A stretch of 7,091 nucleotides of DNA from Candidatus Pelagibacter sp. (GCA_028101445.1 JAOHKR010000027.1:1-7091), one strand, 5' to 3'. Shown: positions 1 through 6,844, counted from the stretch's first letter. Translations and numbers: made by a program. The notes: a model not told the origin generated them from the sequence alone.

Positions 1-513
1 TTTTAATTTATTCATTTGACCGAAAGTAATTTTTTCATTATTTGGTATAAAGATTGGATCATATCCAAAACCTTTTTTTCCTAAAATTCTATTAGATATT
101 TTTCCATTTATTTTTCCCTCAACGGAAGTAATTTTATTACTTGTATCTTTAAAGGAAAGACTGCAAACAAAGGTTGCTGTTCTATTTTTTTTCTTTTCTA
201 ATTTTTTTAAAATGAATTTCATAGCTTTAAAAAAACCACCATATTTTTTTGCTAATCTTGCAGAATAAATACCAGGCATATTATTTAATGCCTTAATACA
301 TATACCTGAGTCATCAGATATAACTGGGTAATCAACAAATTTTGAAAAGAATTGAGCTTTTAATTTTGAGTTTGATAAAAATGTTTTTCCTGTTTCTTTT
401 GGACTTTTAATTTTTAGTGGTATTGGAGAAATTTTTTTATACTTTTTTGAAATTAAATAGGCAATTTCCTTAAATTTTCCTTTATTATGAGTACCAATTA
501 AAATTTTTTTCAT
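1..513 (-). CDS. rdgB: RdgB/HAM1 non-canonical purine NTP pyrophosphatase, 3' end cut off by the window
   Basis: Hydrolyses ITP, dITP and XTP to the monophosphate plus pyrophosphate, keeping deaminated purines out of DNA and RNA; cytosolic. Translated from the reverse strand, 171 codons are visible, starting MKKILIGTHNKGKFKEI. The N-terminal THNKGK (residues 8-13) is the family's phosphate-binding T-x-N-x-x-K type motif. SDDSG (66-70) holds the acidic metal/catalytic residues, and GFGYDPIF (148-155) is the family's C-terminal hallmark. The family is usually about 195-205 residues, so roughly 25-30 residues (the KN..SHR region) lie beyond base 1. The ATG at 511-513 is the only sensible start because the phosphate motif follows at once. 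A weak purine stretch (TAGG) precedes it. It is divergent from grpE with a 44-base gap. The frame is intact and the identity is secure. Confidence 0.95.
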   Translation of the reverse strand, partial: MKKILIGTHNKGKFKEIAYLISKKYKKISPIPLKIKSPKETGKTFLSNSKLKAQFFSKFVDYPVISDDSGICIKALNNMPGIYSARLAKKYGGFFKAMKFILKKLEKKKNRTATFVCSLSFKDTSNKITSVEGKINGKISNRILGKKGFGYDPIFIPNNEKITFGQMNKLK

Positions 514-557
514 ATCAGCCTAGTAATTTAATAATCTCTTACTATATAGCATTATAA
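514..557. promoter_or_regulatory. Divergent rdgB/grpE intergenic region with AT-rich -10-like elements
   Basis: This 44-base gap must hold the starts of both divergent transcripts, unless grpE is read from elsewhere. On the minus strand a perfect TATAAT lies at 556-551, which would give rdgB a leader of about 30 bases; I see no convincing -35 partner. On the plus strand TATATA at 543-548 sits only about 10 bases before the grpE ATG, so a transcript from it would be nearly leaderless, and no Shine-Dalgarno is visible before grpE. There is no CIRCE inverted repeat (TTAGCACTC-N9-GAGTGCTAA) and no RpoH-type promoter here. In so AT-rich a genome -10 matches arise by chance, hence the low confidence. 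Confidence 0.35.
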
Positions 558-1139
558 ATGAGTGAAAATATTAAAAAACAAAATCAAGATGTCAAAGTAA
601 ATGATGATGAGGAAAAAGTTAAGTCATCAAAAGAAAAGACTATAGAAGAAAAACTTCAAGAAGCCGAAGAAAAACAACTCAGATCTCTTGCTGAAATAGA
701 AAATCAAAGAAGAAGATTCGAAAAAGAGGTAAGAGATGCTTTTGAATTTGGATCATTTAATTTTGCCAAAGAGTCTTTGGCTATTCTTGACAACCTTCAA
801 AGAGCTAAATTAGCCATTAAAAATGATGAGAGTCTTAAAGATAATAAAGATTTAAACAAGTTTATAGAAAACCTTACTATTATTGAAAAAGATTTAATTT
901 CAATATTTGAAAAAAATAACATTAAGAAAATTGAAACAGTAAACAAGAAATTCGACCCTAATTTTCATCAAGCAATGTCTGAAATTCAAGATGAAAAAGT
1001 TGAAACAGGAACTATCTTACAAGAAATACAAGCCGGCTATCTTTTAGGTGAAAGACTCTTGAGACCATCGTTAGTAAATATTTCAAAAAAAAATGAGGAA
1101 AATGGGGAAAAAAAGAATAAAAAAAACCTTGCAGATTAA
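558..1139 (+). CDS. grpE: GrpE, nucleotide exchange factor of DnaK
   Basis: Cytosolic homodimeric co-chaperone that opens the DnaK nucleotide cleft, releasing ADP and thus substrate. The 193-residue length is normal. Residues 1-30 are a charged, disordered-looking leader. About 30-115 form the long charged helix (dimer coiled coil) containing the conserved ENQRRRFEKE segment (48-57). Residues 120-176 form the beta domain that contacts DnaK. The PROSITE-type GrpE signature is complete: FDPNFHQAM (132-140), a 19-residue gap, then GYLLGERLLRPSLVNI (160-175). The tail after 176 is Lys/Asn-rich and coded by A-runs, so it is the part most open to indel error. The ATG at 558 is preceded by no recognisable Shine-Dalgarno. 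The last codons overlap the -35 element of the proposed dnaK promoter. hrcA, which often precedes grpE in bacteria, is not adjacent here. Confidence 0.97.
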   Translation: MSENIKKQNQDVKVNDDEEKVKSSKEKTIEEKLQEAEEKQLRSLAEIENQRRRFEKEVRDAFEFGSFNFAKESLAILDNLQRAKLAIKNDESLKDNKDLNKFIENLTIIEKDLISIFEKNNIKKIETVNKKFDPNFHQAMSEIQDEKVETGTILQEIQAGYLLGERLLRPSLVNISKKNEENGEKKNKKNLAD

Positions 1140-1155
1140 AAAAAAACACCCATAT
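1128..1155 (+). promoter_or_regulatory. Putative RpoH (sigma-32)-type promoter for dnaK-dnaJ
   Basis: CTTGCAG at 1128-1134 matches the sigma-32 -35 consensus CTTGAAA at 5 of 7 positions, including the whole CTTG core. After 13 bases, ACCCATAT at 1148-1155 matches the -10 consensus CCCCATNT at every specified position but the first. A 13-base spacer is the usual one. The expected start near 1162-1164 would give a leader of about 21-23 bases containing the dnaK Shine-Dalgarno. The -35 lies in the last grpE codons and the spacer contains the grpE stop and a 9-A run (1138-1146). Consensus sequences are from established knowledge of RpoH; use here is inferred. Confidence 0.6.
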
Positions 1156-1170
1156 AAATCACATAAACAA

Positions 1171-1175
1171 AAGGA
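1171..1175 (+). promoter_or_regulatory. dnaK Shine-Dalgarno
   Basis: AAGGA sits 9 bases upstream of the dnaK ATG at 1185, in a short unstructured A-rich leader. It supports the chosen start. No uridine stretch able to mask it is visible, so I see no RNA thermometer here. Confidence 0.7.
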
Positions 1176-1184
1176 TCAAATTTA

Positions 1185-3113
1185 ATGAGTAAAGTTATAG
1201 GAATAGATTTAGGTACAACAAATTCATGTGTCGCCATAATGGATGGTTCACAAGCAAAAGTTTTGGAAAATGTAGAAGGCGCAAGAACAACACCGTCTGT
1301 TGTCGCTTTTTTAGAGAATGAAGAAAAATTAATTGGGCAACCAGCGAAAAGACAAGCTGTTACTAATGCGCAAGATACAATTTTTGCATCAAAAAGATTA
1401 ATTGGAAGATCTTTTGAAGATGAAACAGTAAAAAAAGATGTTAACAAAGTTCCGTTCAAAATTGTTAAATCTGAAAACAGTGAAGCTTGGGTTGAAGGCA
1501 AAGGTAAAAAATATTCACCAGCACAAATTTCTGCTTTTGTTTTACAAAAAATGAAAGAGACAGCTGAAAAATATTTAGGTCAATCAGTAACTAAAGCTGT
1601 GATTACTGTGCCAGCTTATTTTAATGATGCACAAAGACAAGCTACCAAAGATGCAGGTAAAATTGCAGGACTAGAGGTTTTGAGAATTATTAATGAACCT
1701 ACTGCTGCAGCCTTAGCTTATGGTCTAGATAAAAAAAATGGTCAAAAAATCGCAGTTTATGATTTAGGTGGTGGAACATTTGATGTTTCAATTCTTGAAA
1801 TAGGCGATGGTGTATTTGAAGTAAAATCTACAAATGGTGATACATTTTTAGGTGGTGAAGATTTTGATGATGCTATTGTAAACTACTTAATTGATGAATT
1901 TAAAAAAGATAATGGTATTGATCTAAGAAACGACAAACTTGCTCTTCAAAGATTAAAAGAGGCGGCTGAAAAAGCTAAAATAGAATTGTCTTCTGCAACA
2001 CAAACTGAAATTAATCTTCCGTTCATAACCGCAGACAAAACTGGCCCAAAACACGTGAATTTAAAATTCACTAGAGCAAAACTTGAAGCGTTAGTAGCTG
2101 ATCTCGTTGAAAGAACTTTAGAACCATGCAAAATAGCTTTAAAAGACTCTGGTTTTTCTGCAGCAGAGATTAATGAAGTTGTTTTGGTTGGTGGCATGAC
2201 TAGAATGCCTAAAATTATTGAAACAGTAAAAAATTTCTTTGGTAAGGAACCTAACAAAAGTGTTAATCCTGATGAGGTTGTTGCTATGGGCGCCGCTATT
2301 CAAGGTGGTGTGCTACAGGGTGACGTTAAAGATGTATTATTACTGGACGTAACTCCATTATCACTTGGAATTGAAACATTAGGAGGAGTTTCAACAAAAT
2401 TAATTGAAAAAAATACAACGATACCAACAAAAAAAAGTCAGATTTTCTCAACAGCTGAAGATAATCAGCCTGCTGTCTCCATTCGAGTTCTTCAAGGTGA
2501 AAGAGAAATGGCGTCTGATAATAAAATTTTAGGTAATTTTGAGTTAGTGGGTTTACCGCCGGCACCGAGAGGAACTCCTCAGATTGAAGTAACATTCGAT
2601 ATTGACGCAAATGGTATTGTCAACGTTTCTGCAAAAGATAAAGGAACTGGAAAAGAACAAAAAATTCAAATTCAGGCTTCAGGTGGGCTTTCTGATGAAG
2701 AAATTCAAAAAATGGTTAAAGAAGCAGAAGCAAACAAAGAAGCTGATAAAAAGAAAAGAGAATCTGTTGATGCTAGAAATCAAGCAGACAGTTTAGTTTT
2801 TTCTACAGAAAAAAGTTTAAAAGAACATGGAGATAAAGTTTCAGCTGAGGAAAAGAAAGCTATTGAGACTGGTATAGCGGACCTGAAAAAATCTTTAGAA
2901 GGAACAGACTCTGAAGATATTAAAAAGAAAACTCAAAATTTAATTCAAGTTTCGATGAAATTAGGTGAAGCTGTATATAAAAGCCAACAAAAGCCTGATG
3001 CCAATAAAGCAGAAGGAGCAAAAGACACAAAACCTAATGACAAAGAAAATGTAGTTGATGCCGATTTTGAAGATGTAAAAGAAAAAGAAGAAGATAAAGA
3101 AAAAAGCGCCTAA
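1185..3113 (+). CDS. dnaK: DnaK, Hsp70 molecular chaperone
   Basis: ATP-driven cytosolic chaperone that binds and releases hydrophobic peptide segments with DnaJ and GrpE. All Hsp70 signatures are present in the 642 residues: IDLGTTNS (7-14), [12 protein letters not shown] (193-204, with T198 matching the E. coli autophosphorylated Thr199), and [10 protein letters not shown] (333-342). [16 protein letters not shown] (143-158) and [13 protein letters not shown] (169-181) complete the ATPase core. The interdomain linker VLLLDVTP is at 384-391. The substrate-binding beta domain runs to about 500 and the helical lid to about 600. An acidic/lysine tail follows with VVDADFEDV, as in alphaproteobacterial DnaKs. 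The ATG at 1185 gives the canonical [14 protein letters not shown] start and has AAGGA 9 bases before it. It lies 45 bases after grpE and 23 before dnaJ. It is probably heat-inducible through the RpoH-like promoter at 1128-1155. Codons are less A/T-skewed than in neighbours, as expected for a conserved, highly expressed gene. Confidence 0.99.
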   Translation: MSKVIGIDLGTTNSCVAIMDGSQAKVLENVEGARTTPSVVAFLENEEKLIGQPAKRQAVTNAQDTIFASKRLIGRSFEDETVKKDVNKVPFKIVKSENSEAWVEGKGKKYSPAQISAFVLQKMKETAEKYLGQSVTKAVITVPAYFNDAQRQATKDAGKIAGLEVLRIINEPTAAALAYGLDKKNGQKIAVYDLGGGTFDVSILEIGDGVFEVKSTNGDTFLGGEDFDDAIVNYLIDEFKKDNGIDLRNDKLALQRLKEAAEKAKIELSSATQTEINLPFITADKTGPKHVNLKFTRAKLEALVADLVERTLEPCKIALKDSGFSAAEINEVVLVGGMTRMPKIIETVKNFFGKEPNKSVNPDEVVAMGAAIQGGVLQGDVKDVLLLDVTPLSLGIETLGGVSTKLIEKNTTIPTKKSQIFSTAEDNQPAVSIRVLQGEREMASDNKILGNFELVGLPPAPRGTPQIEVTFDIDANGIVNVSAKDKGTGKEQKIQIQASGGLSDEEIQKMVKEAEANKEADKKKRESVDARNQADSLVFSTEKSLKEHGDKVSAEEKKAIETGIADLKKSLEGTDSEDIKKKTQNLIQVSMKLGEAVYKSQQKPDANKAEGAKDTKPNDKENVVDADFEDVKEKEEDKEKSA

Positions 3114-3123
3114 GAAAATAATT

Positions 3124-3136
3124 AAGGAGACGTCCT
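3124..3136 (+). promoter_or_regulatory. dnaJ ribosome binding site within a possible mini-hairpin
   Basis: AAGGAG at 3124-3129 is the strongest Shine-Dalgarno in the window and sits 7 bases before a GTG start at 3137, which decides that start. The bases right after it can pair back: AGGA (3125-3128), loop GACG (3129-3132), UCCU (3133-3136). The stem is only 4 base pairs, ending directly at the start codon. The ribosome binding site is clear; any regulatory role for the fold is inference. Confidence 0.75.
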
Positions 3137-4258
3137 GTGGCTAAGAGAGATTGTTATGATGTCTTAGGTGTGACTAAATCAGCATCTAAAGACGAAATTA
3201 AAAAAGCTTACCGAAAACTTGCTTTAAAATTCCACCCAGATAAAACTAAAGGTGACAAAGCTTCTGAAGAAAAGTTTAAAGAAGCTAGCGAAGCTTACCA
3301 TATTCTTTCAGATGAAAAGAGAAAAGCAAACTATGATCAGTTTGGTCATGCGGCTTTTGAAGGAGCTGGGGGAGGTGGTCAAGGTTTTGGAGGTTTTGAT
3401 GCATCGTCTTTTTCAGATATTTTTGAGGATTTTTTTGGTGATTTTGGTGGAAGCGGTTCTAGTAGAAGATCAAGTAATCGAGGAAATGATTTAAGATATG
3501 ATGTAAGCATAAACCTAGAAGATGCTTTTAAAGGAATTGAGAAAAATGTTAAGTACACTACCTATAAATCATGCTCATCTTGTTCAGGCAGTGGCGCTGC
3601 AAAAGGCTCTAAACCTATTAGATGTGATTATTGCTCTGGAAGAGGAAAAGTTAGAACCAACCAAGGATTTTTTACTGTTCAACAAACATGTCCCCAGTGT
3701 AGTGGATATGGTGAGACGATTGGTAAGCCATGTAATACTTGTAGCGGTAATGGTAAAGTCCAAGCTAATGAAAATGTAACTGTTAAAATTCCAAAAGGTG
3801 TTGATGATGGAACAAGAATAAGAGTCTCTGGAAAAGGTGAAGCAGGATCCAAAGGTGGTTCCAGTGGAGATCTCTATTTATTTATTTCAATAGATAATCA
3901 CGAAATTTTTAAAAGATCAGAAGAAAATCTATACTATGAGTTACCTGTTTCATTTGCTGACGCAGCACTTGGAACTTCTGTTGAAGTGCCGTCAATTGAC
4001 GGTGGAAAATCAAAAATAAAAATTCCACCTGGAACACAACATGGTAAGCAATTTAGATTAAAAGGCAAAGGTATGCCGATTTTAAGAAGAAGTGTTCTTG
4101 GAGACTTATATATTAGAATTATCACTCAAGTGCCCTCAGCACTGACAAAAAGACAAAAAGAAATATTAGAAGAATTTAATAAAATTGAAAGTAATAAACC
4201 CGATCCAATCATTAAATCTTTTTTTGAAAAAGCAAAAAAGTTTTGGAAAAATTCCTAG
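3137..4258 (+). CDS. dnaJ: DnaJ, type I Hsp40 co-chaperone
   Basis: Cytosolic co-chaperone that delivers unfolded protein to DnaK and triggers its ATPase. The 373 residues show the complete type I layout. The J domain (about 2-70) has the catalytic HPD at 33-35. A Gly/Phe-rich region (about 76-106) includes the DIF-type segment [11 protein letters not shown]. The zinc region carries four CxxCxGxG repeats (146-153, 163-170, 185-192, 199-206), giving two zinc sites. The C-terminal substrate-binding beta domains run from about 210 to 335. Residue 6 is Cys where E. coli has Tyr, a minor change. GTG at 3137 is the start, since [11 protein letters not shown] follows immediately and a strong AAGGAG lies 7 bases upstream. 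It is 23 bases after dnaK and surely co-transcribed. It ends TAG 5 bases before the next small gene, with no terminator between them. Confidence 0.98.
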   Translation: MAKRDCYDVLGVTKSASKDEIKKAYRKLALKFHPDKTKGDKASEEKFKEASEAYHILSDEKRKANYDQFGHAAFEGAGGGGQGFGGFDASSFSDIFEDFFGDFGGSGSSRRSSNRGNDLRYDVSINLEDAFKGIEKNVKYTTYKSCSSCSGSGAAKGSKPIRCDYCSGRGKVRTNQGFFTVQQTCPQCSGYGETIGKPCNTCSGNGKVQANENVTVKIPKGVDDGTRIRVSGKGEAGSKGGSSGDLYLFISIDNHEIFKRSEENLYYELPVSFADAALGTSVEVPSIDGGKSKIKIPPGTQHGKQFRLKGKGMPILRRSVLGDLYIRIITQVPSALTKRQKEILEEFNKIESNKPDPIIKSFFEKAKKFWKNS

Positions 4259-4263
4259 ATTAA

Positions 4264-4431
4264 ATGGAAATTGATCAGACAATGTCTGCAATTTTTTTAA
4301 TTGCTGTTTTAACTTTAATCTTACCTAGCTTTTTATCTACAAATAATAAACTTAAGGAATTTTTAAGAAATATATCTATTTGGGCTGTAATTACATTGGT
4401 TATTATTGTAATAATTTATTTTATAAAATGA
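4264..4431 (+). CDS. Small two-helix membrane protein of unknown function, 55 residues
   Basis: Not a gene I recognise. The ATG at 4264 follows the dnaJ stop by 5 bases. The frame stays open for 55 codons and its TGA (4429-4431) overlaps the dapB ATG as ATGA. Two hydrophobic stretches are plain: SAIFLIAVLTLILPSFLS (8-25) and ISIWAVITLVIIVIIYFI (37-54). They are joined by a basic loop (LKEFLRN, about 30-36), suggesting a hairpin with a cytoplasmic loop and both ends outside. No signal cleavage site, cysteine or catalytic motif is seen. No clear Shine-Dalgarno precedes it, so translation may depend on dnaJ. By feel it resembles the short membrane anchor before TIGR02281-type aspartyl proteases of alphaproteobacteria, but no protease follows; this is a weak guess. 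The exact fit between two genes and the membrane-like composition argue that it is real. Confidence 0.7.
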   Translation: MEIDQTMSAIFLIAVLTLILPSFLSTNNKLKEFLRNISIWAVITLVIIVIIYFIK

Positions 4432-5207
4432 TTAAAAAAATAAATTTATCTGTTACAGGCTGTATGGGTAGAATGGGTCAGCAACTCATAAAATCGTCAA
4501 AAAATAATAAAAGATTTAAATTAGTTTCATTAACAGAAAATAAAATAATTAATAAAAAGATTTCAGGTGTTAAACCTGGTCTTAATAATATTGAGTCATT
4601 TAAAAATACAAATGTAATTATCGATTTTACTGTTCCAAAATGTACCCTTGAGATTTTAAAAATTGCGACAAAACTTAAAAAAAGGGTTGTTATAGGAACA
4701 ACTGGCTTTTCAAAAAAAGATGAAAATTCAATTAAAAAATTTTCAAAAAAAATTCCAATTCTAAAAGCAGGTAATATGAGTCTTGGGGTCAATCTACTAA
4801 TGTACTTAACGGAAATTACATCTAAATCTCTTGGAAATAATTTTCTTAGTAAAGTACATGAAGTGCACCATAAGCATAAAATAGATTATCCATCTGGGAC
4901 TGCTCTAATGTTAGGTAAAGGTATAGCTGCTGGAAAAAATAAAAATCTTAATAACATAATTGGTAAAAAATATTTAAATAAAAAATCTTTTCCTTATTCA
5001 AAAAGGATAAATTTTAATTCTATTCGAAAAGGTGAAGTCATTGGAGAGCATGAGGTTAGATTTTCAAGTGGAAAAGAAATCATAAAACTTAATCACGAGT
5101 CTTTTGATAGAGCTCTTTACTCAGAGGGTGCGTTGACAGCTGCTATGTGGCTTATGAACAAAAAACCTGGACTTTATTCGATGCGTGATCTTTTAAACTT
5201 TAAGTGA
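4428..5207 (+). CDS. dapB: DapB, 4-hydroxy-tetrahydrodipicolinate reductase
   Basis: NAD(P)H-dependent reduction to tetrahydrodipicolinate in the diaminopimelate/lysine pathway; cytosolic, usually a tetramer. With the ATG at 4428 the protein is 259 residues, close to E. coli's 273. The Rossmann nucleotide-binding loop is GCMGRMG (11-17), with Cys-Met where Ala-x is usual. IDFT (65-68) and GTTGF (90-94) line the cofactor site. The catalytic signature is HEVHHKHKIDYPSGTAL (144-160), where H147 and K151 match E. coli His159 and Lys163 and PSGT binds substrate. The C-terminus SMRDLL is typical. A longer reading from TTG at 4380 adds 16 residues with no homology feel and overlaps the membrane-protein gene, so I reject it. 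The start overlaps the upstream stop by 4 bases (ATGA), implying coupled translation, and its own stop overlaps nth. Confidence 0.96.
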   Translation: MIKKINLSVTGCMGRMGQQLIKSSKNNKRFKLVSLTENKIINKKISGVKPGLNNIESFKNTNVIIDFTVPKCTLEILKIATKLKKRVVIGTTGFSKKDENSIKKFSKKIPILKAGNMSLGVNLLMYLTEITSKSLGNNFLSKVHEVHHKHKIDYPSGTALMLGKGIAAGKNKNLNNIIGKKYLNKKSFPYSKRINFNSIRKGEVIGEHEVRFSSGKEIIKLNHESFDRALYSEGALTAAMWLMNKKPGLYSMRDLLNFK

Positions 5208-5857
5208 ACAATAAAGAAAAATCTAAAATTATTTTAAGGGAATTAAATAAAATATATCCCGAAGTACCAATTCCTTTAAATTACAAAAATACTTTTACAC
5301 TATTAATATCTGTATTACTCTCTGCGCAATGCACTGATGTTAATGTTAATAACGTTACTAAAAATATTTATCCAAAATATAATCAACCAAAACACTTTGT
5401 AAAATTAGGTAGAAAAAAAATTGAACGGTTAATAAATAAGATTGGCATATTTAGAATTAAAGCTAAAAGTATTTATTTTCTCTCGAAAACACTCGTTGAA
5501 AAATATAAAAGCAAAGTTCCTAAAACTTATGAAGAGCTTGAGAGTCTTCCAGGTGTAGGCCATAAAACTGCGAGTGTAGTAATGTCTCAAGCTTTTGGTT
5601 ATCCAGCATTCCCGGTAGATACTCATATTCATAGATTAGCGCAGAGATGGGGTCTGACTAATGGAAAAAATGTAGTTCGTACAGAAAAAGATTTAAAAAA
5701 TATATTTCCTAAGAAAAACTGGAATAAATTGCACCTTCAAATTATTTGGTATGGAAGAGAACATTGTCAAGCTAGAGAGTGTTTCGGAATTACTTGTAAA
5801 ATTTGTAAAAGATGTTATCCAAATAGAAAAAAACCAATCAAAACTAATAAAGCATAA
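5204..5857 (+). CDS. nth: Nth, endonuclease III (base-excision DNA glycosylase/AP lyase)
   Basis: Removes oxidised pyrimidines from DNA and nicks the abasic site by beta-elimination. Its 217 residues compare with 211 in E. coli. Conserved SVLLSAQCTD (36-45) is followed by the helix-hairpin-helix LPGVGHKTA (115-123) containing the Schiff-base lysine K121 (E. coli Lys120). PVDTHIHRL (137-145) supplies catalytic D139 (E. coli Asp138). The C-terminal iron-sulfur loop is atypical: cysteines lie at 188, 193, 198, 201 and 204, instead of the C-x6-C-x2-C-x5-C pattern, although the total span is the same. The start is GTG at 5204, overlapping the dapB TGA as GTGA, so it is probably translated by re-initiation. 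A basic tail (about 205-217) follows the cysteines. The kinase gene begins 3 bases after its stop. The glycosylase call is firm; only the cluster geometry is open. Confidence 0.95.
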   Translation: MNNKEKSKIILRELNKIYPEVPIPLNYKNTFTLLISVLLSAQCTDVNVNNVTKNIYPKYNQPKHFVKLGRKKIERLINKIGIFRIKAKSIYFLSKTLVEKYKSKVPKTYEELESLPGVGHKTASVVMSQAFGYPAFPVDTHIHRLAQRWGLTNGKNVVRTEKDLKNIFPKKNWNKLHLQIIWYGREHCQARECFGITCKICKRCYPNRKKPIKTNKA

Positions 5858-5860
5858 TTA

Positions 5861-6790
5861 ATGAATATTTTGGGAATAGGAAACGCAATAGTTGATGTTA
5901 TTTGTAAGGTAAATGATGAGTTTCTTACTAAAAATGGTTTAGCAAAGAGCAACATGAAATTAATAGATGAAATAGAGTTTAAAAAATTACTAGGTAATCT
6001 TAAAATTGAAGAAACAGTTTCAGGCGGATCTGTGGCCAACTCAATTGTTGGCTTATCACAATTAGGTAATAAGGTTGGTTTTATTGGAAAAGTAAGTGAT
6101 GATGAACTAGGACAAAAATATGAGCAAGGTCTAAAAAAAGAAAATGTTGAATATTTTTATACTAAAAAGAAAGAAAGTTTACCTACTGGAACATGCCTTA
6201 TACTAATCACTCCAGATTCAGAGCGAACAATGTGTACTTTTCTTGGAACGGCAGGAAAAATTAACAAAACAGACATAGATGCTCAAGCTATTAAGAATAG
6301 TAAAATAACTTTTCTTGAAGGATATTTGTGGGATGAGGGAGAACCTAAAGAAGCATTCAATGAAGCTATTAAATATTCAAATAAAATAGCCATGTCATTA
6401 TCAGATAAGTTTTGCGTAGATCGTCATAAAAAGAATTTTCTAGATTTGGTAAAAAATAAATTAGATATTACTTTTGCCAATGAACAAGAAATACTAGAGT
6501 TAATCGATGCTACATCATTTAATGAAGTTATTTCATTTGGTAAAAAAATAAATAAAACTCTTGTAATAACTAGATCAGATAAAGGTAGTGTAGTTATTAA
6601 TCAAAATGAAGTAGTAGAATGTAAAAGTCAAAAAGATCTTAAAATTGTAGATTTAACAGGAGCTGGAGACTTATTTGCAGCAGGTTTTCTTCATGGCTAT
6701 ATTAATAAAATGACGCTGCAAGAGAACTTAAATAAGGGAACTGAAATGGCTTCCAAAGTAATCCAAAAAATTGGTGCAAGATTAGACTAA
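5861..6790 (+). CDS. PfkB-family sugar kinase, adenosine kinase type
   Basis: Probably phosphorylates adenosine to AMP with ATP (purine salvage, also clearing adenosine from the S-adenosylhomocysteine cycle); cytosolic. The 309 residues fit the ribokinase/PfkB fold. GIGNAIVDV (5-13) is the first strand with the substrate-binding Asp. SGGSVANS (54-61) is the di-glycine hinge, close to the GGSxxN of adenosine kinases. NEQE (207-210) is the NxxE Mg/ATP motif, and DLTGAGDLFAAGFL (264-277) is the anion hole, with D270 the catalytic base. Leu265 stands where Ser/Thr is usual in the PfkB signature. LEGYLWD (152-158), SDKFCVDR (181-188) and the IGAR ending match what I recall of alphaproteobacterial adenosine kinases, so I prefer that over ribokinase or fructokinase, without proof of substrate. 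The ATG at 5861 has no visible Shine-Dalgarno and follows nth by 3 bases. It appears to be the last gene of the operon. Confidence 0.88.
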   Translation: MNILGIGNAIVDVICKVNDEFLTKNGLAKSNMKLIDEIEFKKLLGNLKIEETVSGGSVANSIVGLSQLGNKVGFIGKVSDDELGQKYEQGLKKENVEYFYTKKKESLPTGTCLILITPDSERTMCTFLGTAGKINKTDIDAQAIKNSKITFLEGYLWDEGEPKEAFNEAIKYSNKIAMSLSDKFCVDRHKKNFLDLVKNKLDITFANEQEILELIDATSFNEVISFGKKINKTLVITRSDKGSVVINQNEVVECKSQKDLKIVDLTGAGDLFAAGFLHGYINKMTLQENLNKGTEMASKVIQKIGARLD

Positions 6791-6803
6791 TAGTAAATAA
6801 TTA

Positions 6804-6817
6804 ATTACTAATTACTA
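6804..6817. repeat. Tandem 7-base repeat ATTACTA x2
   Basis: Two perfect adjacent copies of ATTACTA lie just after the kinase stop, in the 36-base convergent gap and against the terminator stem. They are probably chance in such AT-rich DNA and are recorded only for completeness. Confidence 0.4.
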
Positions 6818-6844
6818 AAAGTTAAATTAACTTTTTTTTCTTTT
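6817..6844 (+). terminator. Probable AT-rich intrinsic terminator of the dnaK-to-kinase transcript
   Basis: AAAAGTT (6817-6823) pairs with AACTTTT (6829-6835) around a 5-base loop. The plus strand then continues into T4 C T4 (6836-6844), as expected for a Rho-independent terminator. The stem has 7 base pairs but only one G:C, so it would be weak alone. It lies 26 bases past the kinase stop. On the minus strand the same hairpin contains the stop codon of the arfA-like gene but is not followed by a clear U run. Confidence 0.5.

Noticed and set aside
1085..1146. A-runs at the end of grpE as a sign of frameshift or a pseudogene
   Set aside because: The GrpE signature is complete before these runs, the frame ends normally at 1139, and the family tolerates variable tails; only the exact tail sequence is uncertain.
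514..1184. CIRCE element for HrcA control of grpE or dnaK
   Set aside because: No TTAGCACTC/GAGTGCTAA pair or close variant is visible before either gene.
1156..1184. RNA thermometer (ROSE or fourU type) in the dnaK leader
   Set aside because: The leader is short and A-rich and has no U-rich or complementary segment able to pair with AAGGA at 1171-1175.
1136..1501. Minus-strand open frame of 121 codons opposite the start of dnaK
   Set aside because: It is antisense to a highly conserved coding region, spans the dnaK start and promoter, and its protein shows no recognisable domain; best read as a shadow frame.
1946..2610. Two minus-strand open frames opposite the middle of dnaK
   Set aside because: Low-complexity hydrophobic products complementary to well-conserved dnaK codons; no ribosome binding site seen, consistent with shadows.
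3252..3779. Alternative plus-strand frames inside dnaJ
   Set aside because: These are +1/+2 shadows of the J-domain, Gly/Phe and zinc regions; the DnaJ frame is intact with all four CxxCxGxG motifs, so no frameshift or nested gene is needed.
4245..4255. GGAA-AAA-TTCC inverted repeat at the dnaJ stop, as a terminator
   Set aside because: The stem is only 4 base pairs with a 3-base loop and no following T run, and the next gene begins 9 bases later.
4380..4427. Longer DapB from a TTG start, adding 16 residues
   Set aside because: The extension lies in a different frame inside the membrane-protein gene and precedes the natural start of the Rossmann fold; the ATG at 4428 makes an ATGA overlap like that of the next gene junction.
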